The notes below the pieces were generated by a model. It was not told where the DNA came from and did not search any database. It saw only the letters and a program-made list of their open reading frames with translations. A program made the position numbers and the translations under genes. Positions 35,561 through 44,713 of a stretch of 64,000 nucleotides of DNA are shown in pieces. Source of the stretch: Chryseobacterium sp. SORGH_AS_0447 (lineage in GTDB: Bacteria > Bacteroidota > Bacteroidia > Flavobacteriales > Weeksellaceae); contig NZ_JAUTAR010000001.1 in NCBI RefSeq assembly GCF_030818695.1, positions 2,350,501 through 2,414,500 on the forward strand, read 5' to 3'. Numbering within the stretch: the first letter of the stretch is position 1; every line of letters begins with the position of its first letter.

Positions 35561-37459
35561 ATGGAAACTGTACTTCTCTATTTCGGCAAAGTTATTTTAT
35601 GTTCCGGTGTAACGTTTTTGTATTATCAGTTGTCTTTAAAAGACAGGACGTTTCATCACTACAACAGGTTTTATCTTTTGTCTGCAATGCTCCTCTCACT
35701 TTTGCTTCCTTTAATAAAGGTCGAGGACTTTACGATTGAAGTAAACAGTGATATATATAAGTTGATCGATCAGGTACAGCATTTTAATACCATCAGAAAC
35801 TCAAATTATGACGACATTTATTTTAGAATTATTTTTTCAGCTCTGGGACTGGTTTCTTTCTATTTTTTAGGAAGACTCGTTTATGGGATCTTTAGGATCC
35901 GCCAGCTGAAGAGCAGTTTCCCTAAAGAAACTTTCGACGGTATCAATTTTTACCGTACCAACCTTTCGGAAGCTCCGTTTTCCTACTTTAAGAATCTTTT
36001 CTGGAAGAATTCCATTATGCTGAATTCCGACATCGGGAAACAGATTCTGAAGCACGAAATGGTCCATATTGAGCAGAAACACTCTTTCGATAAAATTTTT
36101 ATTGAGATCATTACTTCTGTATTCTGGTTCAATCCTTTCTTTCACATCATCAAAAAAGAAATCAGTTTAATTCACGAATATCTGGCCGATAAAAAGGCCG
36201 TCAAACAATCGGATACCCAAGCATTTGCGCAGATGCTTTTGGCAAGCCACTTTTCCGGAACCCCGTTGCCTGCCACCAGTCCGTTTCTCAGTTCAAATCT
36301 AAAAAAACGATTAAAAATGTTACAGAAACCTCAAACCAAATTCGGTTATGCGCGTAGAATTTTAGCATTGCCGGTAGTATTTACAGTGGCGTTTGCTTAT
36401 CTGGTAAATGCCAAAAACCAGGAAATTAAAGCGACCAATAAGGAAATAGAAAAAGCCGTTGCACAGATCGGAAAAGAAGATAAAATCATGACCAAGAAAG
36501 ACACCGTCGTTATTGGAAAAGATACCATCGTTCCCGATTCCAAAAGAAGTATGGCTGCTCCGAAAATCTACAGCAAGATCGATGATAATAAGAAAATTAC
36601 AGATTTAAGCCAGAAACTTCAAAAGAAAACAGAGATTCTCCTAAAGCTTAAACCTGAAACGGATGAATATTTTAAAAATCTCGAAGAAATCCGAAACCTT
36701 TCCGGTGAAATTGCAAAAATAAGTGTTTCTAAAGATTTCCTTAACTCGGCCATGGTCATTAAGATGAATGGAAATGATTTGAATATCAATGATGGAGATT
36801 TCAAAATTAATAATAAACCTAAAAGGACGGTAGATTGGGAAATTATTCAGGAAGGCGAACGCAGGCCGGTTGAAATGTTAGATTTTAATTTTAATTATCC
36901 TGAACCTTCGCAGCCGGCTGAAGCACCTAATGCGCCTGAAGTACCCAGAGTAAAATTCTATACCTTCAAAAATACAAAAGATATAAAATGGTCACCGGAT
37001 ATGGATAAGACGATCAGAGTATCGGCATTCGGGAAAAAAGAATCACCTGCTATAGCCAGAAAAAGAGCCAAGCTTGAAAAAGAGAGAGCCAGACTTGATG
37101 AAAAGAGAGCCAAGTTGGAAGGCGAAAGGGTAAAACTGGAAGTAGAGAGAAGAGCATTGAATGATGACCGAAAAGTATATCTATTCAGCAATGTTTCCAA
37201 AAAATTACCAACTGACAGGAATTTTAAAGTGAATGCTGATAACATCAGAATTAATCTGAAAGATCAGTCTCTGGTAGGCTCAGGCATTAAAAATATGAGT
37301 GGGAATACTGAAAATACCAAAATCTATATTAACGGAAAAGAATCGACCAACGAACAGATGCAGACGCTGGATCCCAAAAAGATTAAAACGGTTAACATTA
37401 ATAAAACATCAACTGACGGATCGAAAACCACCGGTGAAATAAGGATTGAAACAAAATAA
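35561..37459 (+). CDS. M56-family (BlaR1-like) membrane metallopeptidase
   Basis: A 632-residue protein with an N-terminal four-helix membrane and zinc protease domain: hydrophobic segments at about residues 5-23, 33-50, 86-107 and 265-285, the HEMVHIEQKHS zinc motif and the third ligand in HEYLADKKAV. Beyond residue 290 it has no penicillin-binding domain. Instead comes a long periplasmic region with a proline-rich hinge (PEPSQPAEAPNAPEVP), a strongly charged heptad stretch (AKLEKERARLDEKRAKLEGE, about 505-545) and a final Thr/Asn/Lys-rich part. It probably cleaves the BlaI-type repressor on a signal unrelated to beta-lactams. It is cotranscribed with blaI. Confidence 0.88.
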   Translation: METVLLYFGKVILCSGVTFLYYQLSLKDRTFHHYNRFYLLSAMLLSLLLPLIKVEDFTIEVNSDIYKLIDQVQHFNTIRNSNYDDIYFRIIFSALGLVSFYFLGRLVYGIFRIRQLKSSFPKETFDGINFYRTNLSEAPFSYFKNLFWKNSIMLNSDIGKQILKHEMVHIEQKHSFDKIFIEIITSVFWFNPFFHIIKKEISLIHEYLADKKAVKQSDTQAFAQMLLASHFSGTPLPATSPFLSSNLKKRLKMLQKPQTKFGYARRILALPVVFTVAFAYLVNAKNQEIKATNKEIEKAVAQIGKEDKIMTKKDTVVIGKDTIVPDSKRSMAAPKIYSKIDDNKKITDLSQKLQKKTEILLKLKPETDEYFKNLEEIRNLSGEIAKISVSKDFLNSAMVIKMNGNDLNINDGDFKINNKPKRTVDWEIIQEGERRPVEMLDFNFNYPEPSQPAEAPNAPEVPRVKFYTFKNTKDIKWSPDMDKTIRVSAFGKKESPAIARKRAKLEKERARLDEKRAKLEGERVKLEVERRALNDDRKVYLFSNVSKKLPTDRNFKVNADNIRINLKDQSLVGSGIKNMSGNTENTKIYINGKESTNEQMQTLDPKKIKTVNINKTSTDGSKTTGEIRIETK

Positions 37460-37474
37460 AAACAGCAGGCTCTG

Positions 37475-37505
37475 ATGATGACGGATTTGGAATCAGAGCC
37501 TTTGT
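37475..37505 (+). terminator. Hairpin after the M56 gene
   Basis: GGCTCTGAT and ATCAGAGCC form a 9-bp stem with a long loop, followed by only a short T run; may attenuate rather than fully stop. Confidence 0.55.
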
Positions 37506-37585
37506 AACATGTTTTCAAAAGTGTACTGGCCGGTTTCACATCGGTCTTGTACAAAAGACGAAAATTATAACCAATTAAATTAATC

Positions 37586-38488
37586 ATGAAGAAATTTTTA
37601 GCTTTCGGATGTCTTGTCTTAGGCATTCTTACCCAGGCACAGATCAACAGATTTTTCTACGAATACAAATTCATTCCGGATTCCAACAATAAGGAAGACG
37701 TAAAAAATGAAATGATGTACCTTGATATAGACCAGAAAGGTTCCACCTACTACAGCCGTGATAAATTCGTTTCCGATTCCATCACCAATGTCGAAATTCA
37801 GAAACAGATGAAGTCTAATTCCGGAAATATGAATATTAACCGGAAAGAAAAACAGGGGCAGGTATCCTATAAAGTGACCAAAGCATATCCCGATTTTACC
37901 ACCTACCTTTTCAGAAGTATTTCCTCGGACCGTTATAAAATAAAAGAAGGTGAAAAGCCGGAGTGGAAAATTCTGTCGGATAAGCAGAAAATAGGAGAGT
38001 ACAATACCCAAAAAGCAACCACCAGTTTTGGAGGGAGAGAATGGATAGCCTGGTTTTCAACAGATATTCCGTTTCAGGATGGACCTTATAAATTCTATGG
38101 ATTGCCGGGATTAATTGTAAAAATTGAAGATACCACAGGATCACATATCATGACTTTGGTGGGAAACAAAAAAATTGCTGAAGTTTCATCATCGGACAAG
38201 GAACCCGAACTGCCTCAGAACATCAGGGTTTTCGGAATGGGAGGAAAGGAACTCGAAGTTACGGAGAACCAGTTTAGAAAAGTCTGGAAAGATTATGTAA
38301 ACGATCCTACTAAAAACATGAGGCAGATGATGGGAGGTAGTGGTGATGTTAAAGTGTCATTTAAATTCAAGGATCCTAGTGGTAAAGAAGTTTCTGATCC
38401 CAACGAGGTGCTGCGGGCCATGGAGAAAAATACCAAAGAGAGGCTGGCCAAAGATAACAATCCTATCGAACCGGATCTGGTGAAGTAA
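37586..38488 (+). CDS. GLPGLI family secreted protein
   Basis: A 300-residue exported protein with a Sec signal (MKKFLAFGCLVLGILTQAQ) and the diagnostic FYGLPGLIVKIEDTTGSH motif near residue 180, plus the family start RFFYEYKFIPDS and the conserved W-x-AWFSTDIPFQDGPY. GLPGLI proteins are found only in Bacteroidota; their function is unknown, but they often sit next to M56 or TonB-dependent receptor genes. Here the M56 gene ends 126 bases upstream on the same strand. The C-terminus is highly charged. No sorting domain. Confidence 0.9.
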   Translation: MKKFLAFGCLVLGILTQAQINRFFYEYKFIPDSNNKEDVKNEMMYLDIDQKGSTYYSRDKFVSDSITNVEIQKQMKSNSGNMNINRKEKQGQVSYKVTKAYPDFTTYLFRSISSDRYKIKEGEKPEWKILSDKQKIGEYNTQKATTSFGGREWIAWFSTDIPFQDGPYKFYGLPGLIVKIEDTTGSHIMTLVGNKKIAEVSSSDKEPELPQNIRVFGMGGKELEVTENQFRKVWKDYVNDPTKNMRQMMGGSGDVKVSFKFKDPSGKEVSDPNEVLRAMEKNTKERLAKDNNPIEPDLVK

Positions 38489-38511
38489 GACAACACGTAA
38501 TATTCATATTC

Positions 38512-38552
38512 AGCAGGGTGAAAAATCATTTTTCATCCTGTTTTCTTTTTAT
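38512..38552 (+). terminator. Terminator of the GLPGLI gene
   Basis: CAGGGTGAAAAAT and ATTTTTCATCCTG pair with one G-T mismatch, then TTTTCTTTTTATT. Confidence 0.8.
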
Positions 38553-38599
38553 TATCTTTAATCATCAACCAGCAAATCATAAATCATAAATAAAGAAAT

Positions 38600-39172
38600 A
38601 TGACAGAAAAAGAAAAATGCGAGCAGGGACTGCTGTATAATGCAAATTATGACCGGGAGCTCATCAGTGAAAGGATTATTGCCAAAGATCTTTGCCAGGA
38701 ATACAATAACCTCAAAAACTCGGATTCTAAGGGACGGACTTCACTGCTGAAGAAAATTTTAGGCAAAAGAGGTGAAAATATGTGTATCGAGCCCGCTTTC
38801 TGGTGTGATTACGGATATAATATTGAGATAGGAGAAAACTTTTACTCCAATCACAACCTGGTAATTTTAGATTGTGCAAAGGTCAGCTTTGGAGATAATG
38901 TGTTTATCGGTCCGAACTGCAGCTTTTACACCGCAAGTCATCCAATCGATGTTAGACAACGGAATGAAGGATTGGAATCTGCACATCCGATAACCGTAGG
39001 CGACAATGTGTGGTTCGGCGGAAACGTGGTGGTGCTCCCAGGAATTACCATCGGCAACAATTCGGTGATCGGAGCGGGAAGTGTCGTGACAAAAGATATT
39101 CCGGACAACGTCGTGGCGGTCGGCAATCCCTGTAAAGTGATCAAAACCATTACAGAAAATAATCAGCCATAA
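38600..39172 (+). CDS. Sugar O-acetyltransferase (maltose acetyltransferase-like)
   Basis: A 190-residue left-handed beta-helix acetyltransferase. The N-terminal MAC domain (KEKCEQGLLYNANYDRELI) is typical of maltose/galactoside acetyltransferases, followed by hexapeptide repeats (FWCDYGYNIEIGENFYSN, FIGPNCSFYTASHPI with the catalytic His, GDNVWFGGNVVVLPGITIGN, GAGSVVTKDIPDNVVAVGNP). Acetyl-CoA is the donor; the sugar acceptor is not known. It is the only gene in its unit; a minus-7-like TATCTTTA lies 40 bases upstream and a strong terminator follows. Confidence 0.93.
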   Translation: MTEKEKCEQGLLYNANYDRELISERIIAKDLCQEYNNLKNSDSKGRTSLLKKILGKRGENMCIEPAFWCDYGYNIEIGENFYSNHNLVILDCAKVSFGDNVFIGPNCSFYTASHPIDVRQRNEGLESAHPITVGDNVWFGGNVVVLPGITIGNNSVIGAGSVVTKDIPDNVVAVGNPCKVIKTITENNQP

Positions 39173-39214
39173 TAAATCGGCTCGGAAACAAAGTTTCCGA
39201 GCCGATTTATTTAT
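39173..39214. terminator. Bidirectional terminator between acetyltransferase and aldolase genes
   Basis: ATAAATCGGCTCGGAAAC and GTTTCCGAGCCGATTTAT form an 18-bp stem around AAA, with A+T flanks on both strands. Confidence 0.92.
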
Positions 39215-39228
39215 ATTGTCATCAGTGA

Positions 39229-39882
39229 CTATGCCAATTTCTGAGAATCTGCAATGAACTGAGCCAGTCCGTTATCCGTTAAAGGGTGTTTCAGCAAGCT
39301 CAAGATCGGAGGAAGCGGTGAAGTAATTACATCAGCACCAATCTTCGCACAGTCGATAATGTGCATCGCATGACGGATGGAAGCCGCTAAAATCTCTGTT
39401 TCATACATATAATTGTCGAAAATCAGTCTAATTTCCTGGATCAGGTTTAATCCGTCTGTTGAAATGTCATCTAACCTTCCTAAGAAAGGAGAAACATAAG
39501 TAGCTCCCGCTTTCGCAGCAAGTAAAGCCTGCCCCGGAGAGAAAATTAGTGTACAGTTGGTTTTAATTCCTTTATCTGAAAAATATTTTAACGCTTTAAT
39601 TCCGTCCTTGATCATCGGGATTTTTACCACGATATTTGGGTGGATCGCTGCCAGTTCATCTCCTTCTTTGATCATTTCTTCATACGTCGTAGACAATACT
39701 TCCGCTGAAATATCACCATCTACGATCTCACAGATTGCCTTATAGTGATTTTTGATCGCTTCTGCACCCTGGATTCCTTCTTTCGCCATTAACGAAGGGT
39801 TTGTGGTAACCCCATCCAGGATTCCAAGATCTTTCGCTTCTTTTATTTGCTCTAAATTAGCCGTGTCAATAAAAAATTTCAT
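39229..39882 (-). CDS. Fructose-6-phosphate aldolase / short transaldolase
   Basis: A 217-residue single-domain transaldolase of the FSA/TalC subgroup. It has [16 protein letters not shown] at the start, [13 protein letters not shown], the Schiff-base Lys in [29 protein letters not shown] and [11 protein letters not shown]. Small transaldolases of this type either cleave fructose 6-phosphate or act as true transaldolases; in Bacteroidota, which often lack a long transaldolase, the second is likely. A TATCTTTG element reads toward it at 39905-39912. Monocistronic. Confidence 0.92.
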   Translation of the reverse strand: MKFFIDTANLEQIKEAKDLGILDGVTTNPSLMAKEGIQGAEAIKNHYKAICEIVDGDISAEVLSTTYEEMIKEGDELAAIHPNIVVKIPMIKDGIKALKYFSDKGIKTNCTLIFSPGQALLAAKAGATYVSPFLGRLDDISTDGLNLIQEIRLIFDNYMYETEILAASIRHAMHIIDCAKIGADVITSPLPPILSLLKHPLTDNGLAQFIADSQKLA

Positions 39883-39904
39883 TTGTTTTGAGATTTATTT
39901 ACTA

Positions 39905-39912
39905 CAAAGATA
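39905..39912 (-). promoter_or_regulatory. Minus-7 element of the aldolase gene
   Basis: TATCTTTG on the minus strand, 22 bases before the ATG. Confidence 0.6.
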
Positions 39913-40243
39913 GGCATTCCGTTTTTGAGGGAAAAATTAATTTTGGTTAAGGTTTTTAAAATTCAAAGTTCAAAATTCAAGATTCAAAATTGGGGTTGCA
40001 GAATCCAATTTCAGTACATTATGTAGTAACAGTATTAAAATTCCCTTCCTCTGGAGGGGTGGCGAAAATTCAGAGAATTTTTGACTACGTGCTCGTCTTT
40101 CTAAGAGTGAATGGTGAATGGTCAATCCGCTTCGCTTGTCAGTTTAAAAATTCACCATTCACTTGCGCAGCAAAATTGACTATTGACATCAACAAATGGT
40201 AAACGAAAAAGATCCGAAAACTTTCGGATCTTTTCTGATTTAA
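39913..40243. repeat. Intergenic stretch with direct and inverted repeats
   Basis: Short direct repeats of AAAATTCAA-type units at about 39958-39992. Then come GAATGGTGAATGGTCAATCC (about 40110-40129) and, in reverse sense, AAAATTCACCATTCACTTGC (about 40147-40166), so the two can pair into a long hairpin. At 40207-40234 AAAAGATCCGAAA and TTTCGGATCTTTT form the terminator of the leftward TPR gene. Confidence 0.7.
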
Positions 40244-40795
40244 CTATGAATTTAAAGCTTTGCTTAATTTTACCGCATCCTGATTGGTCGGGTCATACTG
40301 CAGGGATTTGGCAATATGCTCTTTTGCTTTGTCCGGATTGCTCTGCTGCTCCGAGAAAGCTACATAAAAATAGGCATAAGCCAGATTCTTTTTATTCTGT
40401 TCCACCTCTTCCGGTTTTACGGTAGCGATGTATTTCTCATAAGCCAATCGGGCATTCGCATCATCCTTCGCAGACTGATAAGCATACGCCTGGCTATAAT
40501 AGGATGGGGCCCAATCCGGTAGTAAAGCTGATATTTTCTTCCATGTATCCACGGCATTAGTCCAGTCGGACGCTTCCTGATAAGCTCCGGCTAATTTAGC
40601 CAGTGCTTCCGTATCTTTAGGATTGGTCTCAATCTGTTTTTTCAGTGCGTCAATCGTCGGATTTCCTGTTGCCTGCACAGTTGCAGTGGCTGTTGCCGTA
40701 GTATCCGTTTGGGTAGTTTGTGCATTGGCAAAACTTACGGTTCCTGTCAGTATCAAACCTAATAAAAGGTTTCTGTTCATTTTTGTCATTTTCAT
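40244..40795 (-). CDS. Exported TPR protein
   Basis: A 183-residue protein with a Sec signal (LLLGLILTGTVSFANAQ) then a low-complexity Thr/Ala segment (TTQTDTTATATATVQATG) and about three tetratricopeptide repeats (NPKDTEALAKLAGAYQEASD, LPDWAPSYYSQAYAYQSAKD, NKKNLAYAYFYVAFSEQQSN). TPRs mediate protein-protein contacts, so it is likely a periplasmic scaffold. No catalytic domain. Standing alone, with its own terminator; partner unknown. Confidence 0.85.
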   Translation of the reverse strand: MKMTKMNRNLLLGLILTGTVSFANAQTTQTDTTATATATVQATGNPTIDALKKQIETNPKDTEALAKLAGAYQEASDWTNAVDTWKKISALLPDWAPSYYSQAYAYQSAKDDANARLAYEKYIATVKPEEVEQNKKNLAYAYFYVAFSEQQSNPDKAKEHIAKSLQYDPTNQDAVKLSKALNS

Positions 40796-40940
40796 AATTC
40801 CTACATTTTAAACGTGTTATAAAGGTAGAAAATTAAAATTCCGCACAAAAATTAAATTCGGAAGCTTTAAGGTTTTTTAGAAAACATTAACGTGATTATA
40901 TGTTTTTTTACCATAATTTTAGATTCGCAGTGGTTTAGAT

Positions 40941-40948
40941 TATCTTTG
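40941..40948 (+). promoter_or_regulatory. Minus-7 element of the pepE gene
   Basis: TATCTTTG, 25 bases before the ATG. Confidence 0.55.
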
Positions 40949-40973
40949 TCATGGACAATTAAGCTTAAAATTT

Positions 40974-41666
40974 ATGAACATCATACTCGCATCTACTTCT
41001 ACGCTTTTTGGCGGACAATATCTGGAATACCTGAAAGAGGAAATCATTATATTATACGAAGGAATTGATGAAATCATCTTCATCCCTTTCGCAAGACCCG
41101 GTGGAATTTCTCACGCTGAGTATACGGAAAAGGCGAAGTCTTTCTTTGGCTCAATACCTATTAAAGTAAAAGGCCTGCACGAATTTGAAAATAAAACAGA
41201 AGCCATAAATAATGCCAAAGGATTTTTTACCGGTGGGGGAAATACTTTTCTGCTGGTAAAAACGTTGCATGAAGAAGGATTGATGAATGTGCTGAAGAAA
41301 AATGTAGAAAGCGGAAAACCCTATTTAGGCTGCAGTGCCGGAAGCAATATCGGAGGGCAGAATATGAAAACCACGAACGATATGCCGATTGTTTATCCGC
41401 CTAGTTTCGATTGTATGGGATTGGTTCCGTTCAACATCAACCCGCATTACCTTGATCCGAATCCGGATTTAAAGCATAACGGGGAAACCAGAGAGACGAG
41501 AATCAAAGAATTTTTAACGCAGAATGATCTTAAGGTCGTAGGCCTTCGCGAAGGAAACTGGATCCGTAGAAAAGAGGACCGAATTACGGTAGAAGGTACC
41601 GAACTGACCAGGATTTTTGAGAAAAATAAAGAGCCGTACGAGATTGAGGCGCGTTCCGAGCTGTAA
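40974..41666 (+). CDS. pepE: Dipeptidase E (alpha-aspartyl dipeptidase, family S51)
   Basis: A 230-residue S51 serine peptidase that cleaves Asp-Xaa dipeptides in the cytoplasm. Visible: FTGGGNTFLLVKTL, the nucleophile elbow GCSAGSNIGG (catalytic Ser), NDMPIVYPPSFDCMGLVPF, the catalytic-His segment INPHYLDPNP, and GLREGNWIR. Length is normal. It may form a unit with the PBP4 gene 35 bases downstream and the histidine kinase after that; three genes on the same strand with short gaps. Confidence 0.92.
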   Translation: MNIILASTSTLFGGQYLEYLKEEIIILYEGIDEIIFIPFARPGGISHAEYTEKAKSFFGSIPIKVKGLHEFENKTEAINNAKGFFTGGGNTFLLVKTLHEEGLMNVLKKNVESGKPYLGCSAGSNIGGQNMKTTNDMPIVYPPSFDCMGLVPFNINPHYLDPNPDLKHNGETRETRIKEFLTQNDLKVVGLREGNWIRRKEDRITVEGTELTRIFEKNKEPYEIEARSEL

Positions 41667-41701
41667 TTTTTATTTAATTATATTTGAATAAACAATCCTT
41701 C

Positions 41702-43072
41702 ATGAAAAACGTTTTCCCTATATTTCTTCTTTCAACCCAAATGGTTTTGGCGCAGAATATTGCCCAGAAACTGGATGCTGCAACCAAGAACCTGATGGAC
41801 TCTCCCGGTGCAGTTTCCTCCAACCTATCTTTTTATGTTTCCGATGAAAGCGGGAATCCGGTTTATGATTATCAGGGAAATAAAGGGCTTTCCACCGCTT
41901 CGACACAGAAGATCTTTACGGCAGCTGCGGCATTGGAAGTATTGGGTAAAAACTATACCTATAAAACAACATCCGCATACTCGGGAACCGTTTCCAACGG
42001 AAATCTGAACGGAAATCTGTTCATCAGCTCAAACGGGGATCCTACGTTGGGAAGCTGGAGATACGAGTCTTATAAACCGGAAAACTTTAAACGGAAATTA
42101 ATCGAAGCCGTAAAAAAATCGGGCATTCAGAAAATTTCGGGAGACTTGGTTGTCGATGATTCTTATTTCGACCATCAGACGGTTCCGGGAGGATGGCCGT
42201 GGGATGACCTGGGAAACTATTACGGGGCAGGCGTTTGGGGAATCAACTGGCGCGAGAACCAGTTCGATATCAACATCAATGGAACGGAATTCAAAAGTTT
42301 TTCCTATCCTCTGGAAGGTGTAAAATGGCTGAATGACCTGAAAGCCGGGGGAAGTTCCGATCAGAGCCTGATTTTTACGGCACCTCATTCGGATGTTGCT
42401 TTAATTAACGGAACACTGCCTGCTAAATTGGTAACGGTTTCCGGTGCTACGCCCAATCCACCTTTACAGTTAGGTGCAGAAGTAAAGCAATGGCTAAAGG
42501 AATCGGGAATTGATTTTACAGGAAAAGTCATTACCAGTTCACAGCTTGAAATCGAAGGTAAAAAGCCGCAAGCAATGCCTAAAAGCAACATCATTCTTAC
42601 TTATGAATCGCCGACATTGGATAAAATCATCTACTGGTTTTTAAGAAAAAGTATTAATCTGTACGGAGAAACGCTTATCAAGACCTTAGGAAAAGAGAAA
42701 AAAGGAGATCCGTCCTTTAAAAGCGGAGTGGCTTACCTGAAAGAATTCTGGAAATCCAGAGGAATCAATCCGGGGATGATTAATTTCGCTGACGGCAGCG
42801 GGCTTTCTCCCCAGAATTATGTGGCGGCAAAAGCGGAAGTGCAGGCTTTGCTCTATGCTAAAAAACAGTCTTGGTTCGATGCTTATTACGATGGCTTTCC
42901 AACGCAGGACAACGGCCTGAAAATGAAAAGCGGAACCATGCGGGATACCAAATCGTATGCGGGTTATCATATTTCCAAAGACGGGAAAAAATATGTATTT
43001 TCAATCATTATCAACAATTATCAGGGAAGCGGCGGTGCAGAGCTGCAGAAGATCCTGAATGTTTTAAAATAA
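41702..43072 (+). CDS. dacB: D-alanyl-D-alanine carboxypeptidase/endopeptidase (PBP4, S13)
   Basis: A 456-residue family S13 penicillin-binding protein with signal peptide (MKNVFPIFLLSTQMVLAQ). The three active-site motifs are present: SxxK as STQK in GLSTASTQKIF, SxN as SIN in FLRKSINLYGE, and KTG-like KSG in GLKMKSGTMRD. A long inserted domain lies between the first two, as in DacB. It trims pentapeptides and cuts 4-3 cross-links in the periplasm. The ATG at 41702 is preferred over the frame opening at 41684. Same-strand neighbours are pepE (35 bases) and a histidine kinase (9 bases). Confidence 0.92.
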   Translation: MKNVFPIFLLSTQMVLAQNIAQKLDAATKNLMDSPGAVSSNLSFYVSDESGNPVYDYQGNKGLSTASTQKIFTAAAALEVLGKNYTYKTTSAYSGTVSNGNLNGNLFISSNGDPTLGSWRYESYKPENFKRKLIEAVKKSGIQKISGDLVVDDSYFDHQTVPGGWPWDDLGNYYGAGVWGINWRENQFDININGTEFKSFSYPLEGVKWLNDLKAGGSSDQSLIFTAPHSDVALINGTLPAKLVTVSGATPNPPLQLGAEVKQWLKESGIDFTGKVITSSQLEIEGKKPQAMPKSNIILTYESPTLDKIIYWFLRKSINLYGETLIKTLGKEKKGDPSFKSGVAYLKEFWKSRGINPGMINFADGSGLSPQNYVAAKAEVQALLYAKKQSWFDAYYDGFPTQDNGLKMKSGTMRDTKSYAGYHISKDGKKYVFSIIINNYQGSGGAELQKILNVLK

Positions 43073-43081
43073 ACTATTGCT

Positions 43082-44236
43082 TTGAAGAAATCCTTATTTG
43101 CGAGACTGAACAACTGGATTATTTTTACCCTTATGACCATTGTTGTGCTTACGACGGTGGTGGCTTCGACGATTCTAATCAATTTTCTACGGAAGGAAGA
43201 AGTAAGGCGGGTAGATATTCTGGTGAGTGCCTTAAAATTCCAGCAGGAAGTAGAAAATCCCAATCTGGAAATCCAGGCTTTGCTCTTGCAGATCTACAGC
43301 TCCAACACAACGATTCCGCTGATTATTTTGGATAAGAACAATCAGATCATGGAGCATAAAAATATTCCTCGGGATATCGAAAATAACCCGCAAAAAATCG
43401 TAGCACTGGCCAAAAAAATGGCGAAAAGCTACACGCCGATCGAAATCGATATTGTAAAAGGAAACAAACAGTTTGTCTATTACGATAATTCGCGGCTGTT
43501 AAATAACCTTCAGTATTCACCGTATATTTTAGGACTTTTTATCCTTTCTTACTTCGGATTTTCTTTTTGGTTTTTCCGCACCATTAAAAAGACGGACGAA
43601 GGCTATCTTTGGGCCGGATTGGCTAAAGAAACAGCACACCAGATCGGAACACCTTTATCTTCGATGATCGGCTGGATGGAAATCATGAAGCTGGATACCC
43701 CCGATTCGGAAGGCGTTCATGAAATCGAAAAAGACATCGAACGGCTACGGACCATTTCCGAAAGATTTTCAAAGATCGGTTCCATTCCTGAACTAAATGA
43801 CAAGGATTTTAATACTACCATTCAGGAAAATTATGATTATTTAAAAACAAGAATTTCCAAAAAGATTAATTTCGGGTTACATCTGCCTAACCATAAAATC
43901 TTGGTTCCCCACAACAAGATCCTGATGAGCTGGGTAATTGAAAATCTGGTAAAGAATGCTGTCGATGCCATGAAAGGTGAAGGCTCGATATCCATGACGG
44001 TTATTGAAAGAAACAAGAGTATCGTTATGCAGGTACAGGATACCGGAAGCGGAATGACAAAACAGCAGGCTGCCAATGCATTCAAACCCGGATATTCAAC
44101 CAAAAAGCGAGGCTGGGGATTGGGCCTTTCTCTGGCAAAAAGGGTGATTCAGGAATACCACAACGGTGACATTAAAATTTCACAGACGGAAGTAGGAAAA
44201 GGAACGACCTTCAGGATCACCATCCGGAAAGTATAG
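43082..44236 (+). CDS. Sensor histidine kinase
   Basis: A 384-residue kinase with two membrane segments (about residues 13-33 and 145-165) bracketing a short periplasmic sensor. The H box is AKETAHQIGTPLSSMIGWME, with N box NLVKNAVDAM, G1 QDTGSGMT and G2 RGWGLGLSLAKRVI. The His is followed by QIGTP rather than ELRTP, a variant common in Bacteroidota. No ATG is available before the first membrane helix, so the start is TTG 43082, nine bases after the dacB stop. No response regulator gene is adjacent; the LytTR regulator at 21304 is too far to assign. Confidence 0.88.
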   Translation: MKKSLFARLNNWIIFTLMTIVVLTTVVASTILINFLRKEEVRRVDILVSALKFQQEVENPNLEIQALLLQIYSSNTTIPLIILDKNNQIMEHKNIPRDIENNPQKIVALAKKMAKSYTPIEIDIVKGNKQFVYYDNSRLLNNLQYSPYILGLFILSYFGFSFWFFRTIKKTDEGYLWAGLAKETAHQIGTPLSSMIGWMEIMKLDTPDSEGVHEIEKDIERLRTISERFSKIGSIPELNDKDFNTTIQENYDYLKTRISKKINFGLHLPNHKILVPHNKILMSWVIENLVKNAVDAMKGEGSISMTVIERNKSIVMQVQDTGSGMTKQQAANAFKPGYSTKKRGWGLGLSLAKRVIQEYHNGDIKISQTEVGKGTTFRITIRKV

Positions 44237-44660
44237 TATTTTTTCTCCCACGGATCGCACAGATTTTCACGGATGCTTGGCCCAATATTCATGTTTAAGA
44301 TTGCATTTTAATGCTAACAGTAATCTATCTTACACCCTGAAGAAGCGAAACAACAATAGCGTTGGGCAAAACCTAGTATTACAGGAAATACGGATATTAA
44401 GTTCTGAAAAGATAATATATCGGCTTTTAATTAATCATTAACACCTGAAAATATCGTATTTTAACCACTCGGTTTGTCCATCCCGTAGGGATCTAAACAT
44501 CGTATTAGAGAATTGTTTGGAAAGATTCGTACATAAACTACTTTTAAAATTAAAGAAATACTCAAACTGAAACAATTCAGAATCTTTGTTTTTTTAATCT
44601 TATGGACTAAAATATTTTCAAGGTTTTTAATGTTTCTTATGAGTCCATGCTTTTTGGCAA
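44237..44660. other. Intergenic stretch with degenerate repeats
   Basis: No gene. CCACGGATCGCACAGATTTT (about 44248-44267) belongs to the CGCAGATT-type repeats seen at 5835 and 6622. ATCCCGTAGGGAT (about 44480-44492) is a perfect palindrome of a sort I associate with Chryseobacterium intergenic DNA. The rest shows no structure that I can see. Confidence 0.55.
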
Positions 44661-44665
44661 ATAAA

Positions 44666-44690
44666 AAAGCGGAGAAAATTTCCCCGCTTT
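44666..44690 (-). terminator. Terminator of the M61 peptidase gene
   Basis: On the minus strand AAAGCGGGGAAATTTTCTCC and GCTTTTTTAT form a stem (AAGCGG with CCGCTT) followed by T residues. Confidence 0.75.
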
Positions 44691-44713
44691 GTATAATTCG
44701 TTTTTATTTAAAA

